Shown here in pieces: positions 33,839 to 43,431 of a stretch of DNA of 64,000 bases. The position numbers and the translations under genes were made by a program. The DNA is from Agapetus fuscipes (Eukaryota; Arthropoda; Insecta; Trichoptera; Glossosomatidae). The notes under the pieces were generated by a model, which did no database searches, was not told where the DNA came from, and was given only the letters and a program-made list of their open reading frames with translations. The stretch spans positions 10,216,493 to 10,280,492 of the forward strand of contig OX637362.1 in assembly GCA_951799405.1 (NCBI GenBank), read 5' to 3'. The stretch's first letter is position 1. Every line of letters starts with the position of its first letter.

Positions 33839-34818
33839 AAATTGTCAATGGAGATTTATTTTTAATAACGACTTATTTATTTAATTATAAGCATTTATGT
33901 AAAGTTGCATATTTATGTATATTTTCTGAGCTGATGAGGTGCAAAAATATTTCTGTTTTTTCCAATATTAAAATGAAAGGAAAAAATCATCAACATCACT
34001 GTATTGTGTCATTTAAAAATGGTTCTTCTGACTCGATCCCGAAAAACTATTTTACAAAGACACATACACTGATTTTGAATCAGTTATCTGGCAAATCTGC
34101 ATCTGAATTCAAGTGTAAAAATGTAATAATAATTTCAATCCTACCTTCAAAGTGTATATTATGTAGAGATAAATAGGGATTCGGTGTTTTTGTCAAACCA
34201 TTGTCGTAGATTTTTCAACCACGATGTCTTACAGCGTTTTCGATTTATTCTTACCTCAATCTTTCCTCGTTAAGTATAAAACACGACGTGAATTTCTCAC
34301 CATCGCGTAAATTATCTAATGGACTCACCAGTACCCTTAGTACGAGTTGCAAAACTTGAGTAATGTAAAGTTTACGGCAATCATTAAAGAGTGATTTCCC
34401 CCAAAATCTGCCGTTTTTGTTTGTTTGAACTTACGCGATAGAGGAAAATATTTAATAGTTTTACACTAGAAGTACAGTTGCAGTAAAATGTAGTATTTTT
34501 CGTTATTTTTTTTCATCCAAAAAAAATTTTTTTGATTAAAAAAATCCCTCATATCCCTCAATCCCTCATGTTTTCCTTACATTTTTATAAATTGATGAAA
34601 AATTTAATTGACTGTAAGTACCTACAACTATTAAAAGTTATTGTATTTTTATTTTATATCATTTTTATGTTCATATTATTTATATGCATCGATCATTCGT
34701 GTCATCCTTGAGCCTTATCAAAGTTCCTATGTATTATTTAAGAATTGAAAAAAAAAACAATAATAAAAAACATTTTATAATAAAACTGTAATTTTTTACT
34801 TTTATTATTTTTTTCCAT

Positions 34819-35088
34819 TTGAATTCTAAGCAACATTTCTTACTTTGTAATCATGGCGGTTTCGATGTTGCATTTAGTTGCGAGGTAGAAATTATATGGA
34901 GTGGCTATGAATGTGATTTAGTTCCTAACGACATGAAGCACCAGTCTTTGACGACAGACATAGCTGATAGTGCTGTCTCGGTCACGACAGATGAAATGTT
35001 TTTTGTCATTTTCTATAACAACAATGTATCTCTACTTCGTCTTCAATCTATGTACATGTCACCATACAAACCTATGAAATCACCATAG
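34819..35088 (+). other. 89 codon open frame, doubtful coding
   Basis: An open frame in a repeat-poor stretch (33.9-35.2 kb), preceded by a T-rich tract. The composition is closer to coding than the flanks, but I see no motif, no convincing start context and no splice partners. The nearby 33934-34176 frame (80 codons) is similarly uninformative. Neither is called a gene. Confidence 0.15.
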
Positions 35089-35279
35089 TAACGGTATTTG
35101 CTATGAACACCCCTCTAGTGTGGTTGAAAGTATGACAAAATCTGATACTTAGGTATCATGTTGAGTGGCGCCCTTGAACAACCATGAAAGTAAATAAATA
35201 AAAACCTACAAATATCAAATTGTAGGACGGTAGATAATTGTGAAATGAATAAGTATTGACAGTGGAAATGAAAACTAGA

Positions 35280-35940
35280 GAAGAATGACAGGAGAAAAAT
35301 TAAAAGATGAAGTATGAAATGAATGGGTTAAAAAAGACTTCAAACTTGAAAGGGATGTAAGAGCAAAGATATGAAATAATTTAATAAGATGGTTTGGGCC
35401 TTTGAAAAGAATGAATAATGAACGCTTGAACAGTACAATTATAGTGATTAAATGTAAGAAACAAGAGACGTAGGAGAAGACCGAGAAAGGAATGACTTTT
35501 GTTACAATGTGAATGTTTGGGAAAAAACAGAAAGGAAAGTAATAAAAAAGTAGTTTTTTTGTGTAGAACTGGTTCCTCGAATTACGATAGTGCACCCTCA
35601 CAGCCATCAACACAATGGGAGGAAACTTCTACCTAAAGATCTACATGTATCACTTATTTAAGGGTGATGTAAATGTACGAAAAAACTGAGAGAAGTATGC
35701 CAGGACTGGAAGTATCATAACCACCTTAATTCTTACCTACCGAATATCGGTAATGTTTGTATGAAGACCTGTCAATCCAAGATGGCTGCAAATGAACAGC
35801 TGATTAGTTTTCAAACAAATATTACCGATATTCGGTAGATAAGAATTACCGTGGGGATGAGACATCCAGCCCAGGATAGAAATAAATGGAGAAGACTCTG
35901 ACCACCCCTAGTGGAAAAGAGACAGCGTTATCGGGTTTGT
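35280..35940 (+). mobile_element. LINE-A coding fragment split by a palindromic MITE
   Basis: Degenerate RT tail (AAGATGGTTTGGGCCTTTGAA, GGAGAAGACCGAGAAAGG) up to about 35705. It resumes after the MITE at about 35869 with the GGAGAAGACTCTGACCACCC ending. Confidence 0.65.
35706..35868. repeat. Palindromic MITE copy inside LINE-A
   Basis: About 163 bp with arms of about 70 bp (ACCGAATATCGG core). Same orientation as the 12.6 kb copy. Confidence 0.8.
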
Positions 35941-36259
35941 TTAACCTGCTGATTATTGCGAAATTTCAATATTGAATTAACAATGTCAAAGGTAATTAAA
36001 ATTCTTCATTAACCAACGAAACGTCATTGCAAACAGTACCTACATTTTCCCAAGTCGTGCATGGCTGCCTGCAATAATTATTCTAGATTCCAGATAGATA
36101 AACATAATAATAAATATAATCAGTATTTTTTTTAAATTGCTTTTTCACAATCGACGTGTGTCCAATCGACAGATTCAGATACTAGAAGTACTTATCAGTT
36201 AAAAAAAAACTCCAGTGTTTAAAAACAAATCAATCGGTGTGGACATCAACTGTTTAAAA

Positions 36260-36451
36260 ATGGGAAACAGATCGTCAACTCTTTATCTATCAAATGTACC
36301 AAAAGAACCAAAGAAAAAGAATAAGAAGGTGAAGAAGAATGCGATTTACGAGTCAATTAGTGTCAATAATACTGGAGAAAGTGGACATAGCTTCAGTGTA
36401 AATGAAAGTGTCAGTGCAAATAACACCAGTGCAGTTAATTTGAATAAGTAA
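36260..36451 (+). CDS. Small MGN-motif ORF (63 aa), unrecognised
   Basis: The reading frame opens upstream, but ATGGGAAACAG at 36260 is the better start (context AAAAATGGG, the same as the 41154 gene). The product begins MGNRSSTLYLSN, an N-myristoylation-type motif, followed by a strongly basic stretch KEPKKKNKKVKKN (about residues 14-26) typical of myristate-plus-basic membrane association. A Ser/Asn-rich tail carries two similar SVN(N/E) units. There is no homology I can name. It shares start context, MGN..S opening and hydrophilic composition with the ORF 4.9 kb downstream, suggesting related genes, or an exon pair of one locus. An initiator-like TATCAGT is at 36192-36198. Short length makes the call uncertain. 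Confidence 0.4.
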   Translation: MGNRSSTLYLSNVPKEPKKKNKKVKKNAIYESISVNNTGESGHSFSVNESVSANNTSAVNLNK

Positions 36452-36585
36452 AGTGAAATAGAGGGACAATTAAATTGATGAGTAAGGTAAATCTTTTTTA
36501 TATTTTCTTATTGCTGCCACATCATCATATCCTAAAGGCAGTGCCTTGTTGTGTCAGCCATCTGTTTCTGCTGGTTACCATCTTT

Positions 36586-36879
36586 GGGGCCGTCCATATA
36601 TTACGTCATTCGAATTTAGGGGGGGGGGGGGGGGAGTCTGGTCTGCGGATGATGGCAAATGACGTACGAGTACCAAAAGTGACGTCGTTCTTGTAAATAC
36701 CAATTTCTACAAAATATACAATATATTATGTAAGATACATAACATTATTAATTATTAAGCTCATCCATTATTACAGCAAGAGGGGGGAGGGGTCATTAGA
36801 TAATGACTATAGGATGATTGTAAGGGGGGGGGGGGTCGAAAATCGGCCAAAATCGATGACATAATTTATGGACGGCCCC
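36586..36879. repeat. 294 bp inverted-end element with internal poly-G runs
   Basis: GGGGCCGTCCATATATTACG and CATAATTTATGGACGGCCCC are inverted ends. Inside are G-runs at 36619-36634 and 36823-36835. Confidence 0.75.
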
Positions 36880-36892
36880 TTTATGGTTATCC

Positions 36893-37432
36893 GTTTTCTG
36901 TTGGAAGAGGAAACCCGAGAAAGTCTGGATACACCAAACTCTTGAAATGGCGAATGAATGGGATATCCAGAGTCATAAAAGGAGAGCTTGTATGAAAAAG
37001 GTTATGACTCTGGATGAAATGAAAGAAGTATGCAAGGAACGAAAAAAATGGCGGTTAATCAGTTATGCTGCGGTCAAACAAAATTTTAATTTGCATTTGT
37101 TATAGAATAGATATGTTTTGTAGGTTTTAATTTTTATTGTTTAGTGATTGTTTGTTTTATTTTCTTAACTGTGATTAATTGTTTGTATTCCTTGACTTAT
37201 AGGTAAGTATGAGGCTGACCACCCATCCTGTAAAAACTGTTTCACTTGGCCAATATCACCGCTGTTTCAGGGAAGAAGTGCAAAAGTTGCAGGTTTATTT
37301 TAATTTGAGGTTTAGTTTTAATTTGTAAGTACACATTCAGCATTTATAAGCGTAAACTTACACGTGTCCCTTTATGGGCATGCATTTGATGTGAGTTTTG
37401 GATGTTAATATATCTTTGAAATTTAGATTAAA
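36893..37432 (+). mobile_element. LINE-A copy: RT tail plus 3' end
   Basis: Coding tail 36893-37075 (GGAATATCCAGAGTC-like, AAAAAATGGCGG), AT-rich spacer, then the 3' end starting TTGACTTATAGG at about 37193. It begins right after the poly-G MITE. Confidence 0.75.
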
Positions 37433-37447
37433 GATGAATTCCTTTCT

Positions 37448-37510
37448 GCTTTCTTCTTTTGGTGTCACCTCTATCAAAGATCGGCGATATCATGGCTATT
37501 TTCACCTTGA
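37448..37510 (-). mobile_element. LINE-B remnant
   Basis: Short match: TCTTCTTTTGGTGTCACCTC and GATCGGCGATATCATGGC. Confidence 0.45.
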
Positions 37511-37549
37511 ATGCATATGGATTGCATTTGGATTTACCTTGAATAATTC

Positions 37550-37788
37550 CTTAACTAATAAGTTGGTATGATGCTCACCATCCATACTGTAAAAAATGGT
37601 TCACTTTGCCAATGTCACCCCTGATATGAGGAAGTCCGACAATAGTTTTAGGGGTTGTATTAATTCGAGAATGTGTTTTTATGATGTAAGTCCACATGCG
37701 GCATGTGTAAACGCGCACTTATTCATGTGTCTGCTTGGGAGAATGAATGTAATATTAATCTTTTATTTACAGAGCTTAGAATTAGATA
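37550..37788 (+). repeat. LINE-A 3' end, degenerate
   Basis: Second of three + strand units within 1 kb (37193, 37550, 37922). Confidence 0.7.
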
Positions 37789-37789
37789 A

Positions 37790-37892
37790 ACACCGAAATG
37801 GGAAATCATTTCTGACACCCTCGGTGGAATTCGCGCCCGGGCTCTCGGCATGGAATGCAAGCACTCTACAAACTGAGCTATGGACTGGACTT
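37790..37892 (-). repeat. SINE2 head fragment
   Basis: The minus strand reads the SINE2 tRNA-like head with intact-looking A- and B-box regions. The rest is missing. Confidence 0.65.
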
Positions 37893-37919
37893 TAAATTTA
37901 TGTATTTGTAAACATTATC

Positions 37920-38155
37920 TTCCTTGACTTATAGGTTGGTATGATGCTGACCACCCATACTGTAAAAAATGGTTCACTTTGCCAATGTCACCCCTGTTTC
38001 AGGGAAGATCAGCAAAAGTTGCAAGGCTTCTGTTCATTTGAGATTGGGTTTTTATATATTGTAGGTCCAGCGCGAAATTATGCGTGTCCGCTTGTGGGAA
38101 TGCATTTAATATGAATCTAAAATGATATATATCTTTGCAACTTAAATTTAGATTT
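37920..38155 (+). repeat. LINE-A 3' end
   Basis: Third unit of the local series. It lacks the CACATGCGGCATGTG block. Confidence 0.8.
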
Positions 38156-38461
38156 AGGTCTAAATTATCCCATATATTACATATAATGGTCCACTTCTCT
38201 GAAAAATCTAATCTCACTGAGAAAACTCGAATTTTAGTACTTTAATCTTGAGGTATTTGAAGTGATAAAAGCACTTCATAAAGATTAAATCTGCGACCTT
38301 GGGGATCAAGAATTTCGTTAAGTTTAACAAGTATAGTCCTTACAACAAAAAAATGGATTAAATAAGGGTACCAGTAAATAAATACATTTAGTTTTTTAAA
38401 ACAATAGTTATGAGAAATAGGTCCGAGATGAGACGTCGATTACGACTTGATGTAACCTATT

Positions 38462-38790
38462 TTTTTGTCCAGTCAAGAGCTCAACAGGTAGAATACTTGC
38501 ATAGCATGCTGAGAGCTAGGGTTTCATCCCCACCAAGAGTGTCAAAAATGATTTTCCACTTCGAGGCTTATTTCTTCCTCAAAATACAACACCGGCAAGG
38601 TTTACTTAGCCTTTACAATAAATAAAAACTAGCCCCCTTCCTGGGAGCTGGGCAACCCTTCTTCAACCTATGCAGTTGGCGTAAGGCTGACTCTCTCCCA
38701 CGTAAAAATAAAAAAAAGGTTTCACACGCTACATGCAAGTTCTTCGCGTATAACGTGGTAAAAAGTTGAACCGTAGGTGCAGCTAACTTA
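38462..38790 (+). repeat. Degenerate SINE2 copy
   Basis: Head (AAGAGCTCAACAGGTAGAA), body and 3' end are all recognisable but heavily substituted. Confidence 0.65.
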
Positions 38791-39242
38791 CGTTTACGTT
38801 TGTGATATCTGAAACAAAATAATTTTAAAATGGGTTATTAATTAGGCTTCTTTTATGAACCCCCATTTTTCGTTTTATTTTAATTCAGGAAAATAAATAA
38901 AACCGGTCGCAGCCTAGTATCTTACTCTACAAATTTAGTATCGAAAGGTATCTGATTCAATGCCCAGATGAGGAAAAAAATGTACAATGGTTTTCGAAAA
39001 TGCACAATTCCAAAAATGATGTTTGTGCTCCACCATGAATCGAACCCAAACCTTCCTATTACGAGCCCCAAGCGTTAGCCTCTACAATAAATACCAGTGA
39101 GCTAGGGTGTGTATATGTTATTATATTTTTTAGAAATTAAAATAAGAAAAAATAATTTGATTTGTTACCACAAAACATATTCGAGTATTGAGGGTTGAAA
39201 AAGTGTATTAAAAAAAGGAAAAAAAAAGGAAAAAGTGTAAAA

Positions 39243-40206
39243 TGTGTATTTGAAAAAGATGGAAGAATGACCGGTGAATTTGAAAGAAGAGTAATGAAGG
39301 GCAGGTGTGTACTGGGTGCCACAGCTTGTATCGCCAAAAATCAAAACATATCTAAAAATGCTCGATTGGCGGTACGCAGTGGCATACTTTTACCCACCTT
39401 GATGTATGGAAGCGAGGCCTGGACGGTGAATGAAAGTGAAATTAGTAAAGTCCATACTGTTGAAATGGACTTTCTAAGAAGTATGATTGGGAAAAAACGG
39501 AGTGACAGGGTGAGGAATGATTTTGTAAGAGAAGAATGTGGTGCAAGAGAAAGTGTGAAAGTGAAGATTAAAAGAAGTTTGTTAAGATGGTTTGGGCATA
39601 TGGAGAGAATGAATGAGGAAAGACTGACGAAGAAAGTATATGTTGGTAGAATAGATGGATGTCGTGGTAGAGGAAGACCGAGAAAGGTATGGATGGACCA
39701 AATATCCGAAATTGCGAATGAATGGAATATCCAGAGTCATAATAAAAGAAGAGCCTGTATGAAGAAAATTATGACTCTGGAGGAAATGAAAGAAGTATGT
39801 AAGGACAGAAAGAAATGGCGGTTGATCTGTAATGTTGGCGGCTAGGGTTTATTAAATTGGAATTTGTTTTTATTTGTAAATGGATATTTTGTATTTGGAT
39901 ATTATTATTTAGTGATGTATAAAATGTAATTTGTCGTGTGTGTGTGTTCCTTGACTTATAGGTTGGTATGCGGCTGACCACCCATGCTGTAAAAATGGTT
40001 CACTTTGCCAATGTCACCCCTGTCTCAGGGAAGGACGGCAAGAGTTGCAGGGTGTATGTCCATTTGAGATTTGGTTTTTATGTTGTAGGTTCACATGAGG
40101 CATGTGCAAGCGCGAACTTGTACGTGTCTGGTTGTGAGAATGCATGTAATGTGAATCTCCAATGTAACATATCTTTGCAACTTAGATTAGATTAGATTAG
40201 ATTAGG
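39243..40206 (+). mobile_element. LINE-A: best copy, RT C-terminus plus 3' end
   Basis: A 5'-truncated non-LTR retrotransposon. The frame reads VFEKDGRMTGEF...LLPTLMYGSEAWTVNE...LLRWFGHMERMNEERL...GRGRPRKVWMDQI, the typical C-terminal end of insect LINE reverse transcriptases (after the catalytic domain, which is absent), stopping at 39843-39845. After about 105 bp of AT-rich sequence, the family's 3' end follows (39951-40185), finishing in (TTAGA)n at about 40183-40206. This copy ties the abundant 250 bp repeat to its coding part. Confidence 0.85.
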
Positions 40207-40587
40207 GTTGCTTTCGGGGATCTGTTGTCGTGGTCATGACTTTTGCATGCACTTTTGTATTTTACACAGGTACAAAAATATTTTAGCAAATTTCTAGATA
40301 ACTGAATAATTTTACATTTTATCTTCCAGAGATATTCTAAAGAAAGGAATGACATTATATTTGTGTTTGCAAACGACTTACACAGACTTTTGTCATGTTT
40401 GAGATAACCATTTCTTGAGAACTGCAATTAAATATAGATAAGACAAAGTGAACCATTCTGTTGGACGCCATTTCGGTATTTTTTTCAATACCAACTTGAA
40501 AAAATTGTCTGGTGTAAGACTACCCAACTGCACACTATAAACATATATTTGTTTAATATTGCTCGATATTAAAAAGATATAAATAGT

Positions 40588-40810
40588 GTACGGTCGATAG
40601 CTCGGTTGGTAGAATGCTTTCATTCCATGCCAAAGACTAGGATTCTATCGCCACCGAGGGTGTCAGAAATTATTATATTTCTCGTTTTGATGTTTATTTC
40701 AAACCTGAGAAATTAAAAATACAGGTAAGATTTACTCAGTTTTGACAACAAAAACCAGTCACCTAGGGAGCTGGGAAACCTCCACTTCAATTGGAGAGGT
40801 TGGCGCCTGT
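40588..40810 (+). repeat. SINE2 copy, 3' truncated
   Basis: Head TACGGTCGATAGCTCGGTTG and body to the GTTGGCG block; the 3' end is absent. Confidence 0.7.
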
Positions 40811-41153
40811 TGGCTTCACTTCTTGAAATGTCCATTCCACGCATTATAATAATCCTCTAGCTTCATACTCCTGCCGCACAACAAACCATCCAGCCATTTT
40901 ATCAGCAGTAGGTAGATAAAAAGACGACTCGTCAGAAATGCGGTTATTTTTTAGTCTCTCATTAATTTTCTTGCCGTATTATATCATTATTTTGTTGGCA
41001 TTTCAGTTCTTATCATTTATCAGCTCGCTTTGCCAGATACCAGAGCCATACAATCAGTCTTAGTGAAACAAAACTAATCCCCGTGCGCAGTTTGCTTCCA
41101 ACTCACAGTGCAACACTTTCAAACAGAGAAGAAGCTCCAAAAGATCCATAAAA

Positions 41154-42080
41154 ATGGGAAACAGCTCCAAAAAAATGGACATGTCCAACACACCACCGGA
41201 CGGTAGATCCAGAAAGAAAATTGACAGGACCAAAAACATGCCACCGCTGAAGACATCGTTCACTCCGGTGGATAAAAACGGAACTTCAGCAAGTAAAAGT
41301 GATCCAAATACCATTATGATACCTTTAAAAGATGATAGTAAAGATTCTGAAGACAAAAATAAAGCTGATGATGAAACGAAACCTTCAGAAGCATCCAAAG
41401 AAGCAACAAAAGTTGTAGAGACTAAAGAAGATGCTCTTGCACCTATTGTTGACGCCAAAGCATCAAATGGTGAATCTAAAACGTCCACAGAAGAACATCA
41501 AGTTTTAAAGAGTGAATCAACTTCAGAATCCAAAATTGAAAGTCATAAGAATGCCACTGTCGTTGAAAGTAAAAACAATGCGGAGGAAAGTAAACATGCT
41601 GCGGCTGATATGAAATTGGATGTTGTGGAAAGCAAGGCTGTTGTGCAAGATGAAAAATCTGTTGTAAAAGAAACAAATGCTGTTTCTGAAGAGAGTAAGC
41701 CTATGGTTGAAGAAAGCAAAGCAGTCACCGAAGACATCAAAATGATTGCCGAAGAAAACAAGTCAGCTGTTGAAGGCACCAAAACTGTTGTTGAAGACAA
41801 CAAAACTGTCGTTGAACACACCAAAATTGTTGAGGACAACAAAACCGTTGATGAAGAAAACAAAATGGTTGTTGAAGAAAGCAAAACGGTTGTCAAAGAG
41901 AGCAAAAAAATTGTCGAAGAAACCAAATCTGATGCAGTCATTTCTTCAAGTGTAACCAAGGAAGTGGTCATAACAGAGGAAGTGATAAAGATGAATGAAG
42001 GTTTAAGTGAAGTTGTTTTTGAAAAAATGCATGTCACCAGTTCATCAGCAGCTGTCCACGAAGAAAGGTATCACATCTGA
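41154..42080 (+). CDS. 308 aa acidic repeat protein with N-myristoylation motif
   Basis: An uninterrupted ORF with the context AAAAATGGGA. It begins MGNSSKK, fitting the N-myristoylation consensus (Gly2, small residue at 5/6, basic residues after), so membrane anchoring is predicted. Residues 1-50 are basic and Pro-containing. From about 60 the protein is Lys/Glu/Asp/Ser/Thr-rich with no hydrophobic core. Residues about 180-270 are a degenerate repeat of 7-8 residues of the form VVEE-S/N/T-K-T/A, probably disordered or helical. The tail is more hydrophobic (VVITEEVIKM...). No Cys or Trp is seen. I recognise no family. A GAAAG|GTATCA site just before the stop could be a splice donor, so the C-terminus may differ. 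An initiator-like ATCAGTC lies near 41054. The long antisense ORFs here are shadows of this low-complexity frame. Confidence 0.7.
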   Translation: MGNSSKKMDMSNTPPDGRSRKKIDRTKNMPPLKTSFTPVDKNGTSASKSDPNTIMIPLKDDSKDSEDKNKADDETKPSEASKEATKVVETKEDALAPIVDAKASNGESKTSTEEHQVLKSESTSESKIESHKNATVVESKNNAEESKHAAADMKLDVVESKAVVQDEKSVVKETNAVSEESKPMVEESKAVTEDIKMIAEENKSAVEGTKTVVEDNKTVVEHTKIVEDNKTVDEENKMVVEESKTVVKESKKIVEETKSDAVISSSVTKEVVITEEVIKMNEGLSEVVFEKMHVTSSSAAVHEERYHI

Positions 42081-42189
42081 ACCATATTATTTGCAATTAT
42101 CGTCTGTACTTGAGCTGTTTTATCATTTGGAATTGGTTGCGACCTTTCATACATGATTCTTGTATCTAAAACGATTTTAGATCTACTGG

Positions 42190-42490
42190 CTTTAAAATAA
42201 TAAATAATATTAGGATGATTTATTTGGTGAGCGCTGTTTTTGTGTGTATCACACCTCAAGAGCCCTCTGCGAGCTTGGTCGTCGCTGTAAAAAGCGCCAA
42301 TTCTCAAGCAAGACCCAGTTGTGGTAAGGTTGGATGGACCTTTCAGTGACCGGTCTTTGGTAAAGGTTTATGAATTTTTTAACTCAGCGAAGAGCACATT
42401 CGAAATATAAATGGTATATTTTTGCGCTCCGCCGGGATCCGAATCCACAACCTTCCATTTACGAGTCCGAAGTGTTGCCACTACGGACTA
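42190..42490 (-). repeat. SINE1 copy (tRNA head, tail B)
   Basis: A minus-strand copy very similar to 24103-24419, with the same GTGAGCGCTGTTTTTGTGTG tail. It lies 110 bp after the 308 aa ORF and abuts a LINE-A 3' end. Confidence 0.8.
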
Positions 42491-42504
42491 CTTTGTACTT
42501 GTTT

Positions 42505-42762
42505 TAACTACTAGGTTGGTATGCGGCTGACCACCCATGCTGTAGAAAATGGTTCACTTTGCCAATGTCCCCCCTGTTTCAGGCATTGTCGGCAAGAGTT
42601 GCAGGGTGTATGTTAATTTGAGATTTGGGTTGTATATTGTAGGTTCACATGCGGCATGTGTGAGCGCGAAATTATGCGTGTCTGCTTGTGTATATCTCTC
42701 ATGATGAATATGAATCTCAAATGATACATATCTTTGCAACTTAGATTTAGATTTAGATAAGA
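42505..42762 (+). repeat. LINE-A 3' end
   Basis: A full unit with the CACATGCGGCATGTG hairpin intact. Confidence 0.8.
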
Positions 42763-42889
42763 TGCTAAGAACGGCCCTCTTGTACAAGTCTTACGTTTGG
42801 CCGTCGAGAAAAAAGTTCTTAAAATAAATTTGCGCCAAGTCCCTTCAGAAGTTGCCCTACTGTGGGCTCACATCAGAACAATAGGCCAT

Positions 42890-43075
42890 CCAAGTGGAAA
42901 AAGAACCGCGTTGTGAAAGAATGGGCTATATAAAGTGAACGTAAAACAAGAAAATGCATGAAAAAGGTGATGGATATGAATGAATTGAAAGAGGTATGTC
43001 GGGATAAGAAAAAATGGAGGCAGCTCTGCAGAGGCTCTGGCCACCCCTAGCGGAATGACGACAGAGTTAAAGTTA
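42890..43075 (+). mobile_element. LINE-A coding-tail fragment
   Basis: Reads KRKCMKKVMDMNELKEVCRDKKKWRQLC in one frame and ends GGCCACCCCTAGCGG, the GHP-type subfamily ending. Confidence 0.7.
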
Positions 43076-43431
43076 CAATTATAGTTGGACGAGTATTGCT
43101 TTCTTTTAAACATAACTTATGTTTTTTTATGATTACTCATCTCTACGTTATCGATCGGTTTCATGGCGAGATATAAATTTAACATTAACATCGTTAGATT
43201 GATTTTCTGTTTGCATATTATTGCTTGCTATTTTACAACGCTGGGACATAACAACATGATTACTAATTAAGTTGTTACCTATCGACCTTGCTACCATAGC
43301 ATGCAATTTGCCAAGTATAGAAAAGATCGATGGAATGACAATACAAACAATCTCTAGAATTCTTATTTTTAATAAATAATAAAGAATTTTACGTGTTCTT
43401 GAGTCCGTAATAAAAAAAGAGTCTGAAGAAA

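Noticed and set aside
37190..38155. CRISPR-like or satellite array from three LINE-A units
   Set aside because: The units are diverged whole repeats with irregular spacing and unrelated DNA between them; ordinary clustered insertions.
39195..39845. 216 codon host gene
   Set aside because: It is the C-terminal tail of LINE-A, repeated in fragments elsewhere in the window.
41543..42037. 164 codon antisense ORF
   Set aside because: A shadow of the low-complexity sense frame; Ser/Thr/Leu runs follow from the sense GAA/AAA codons.
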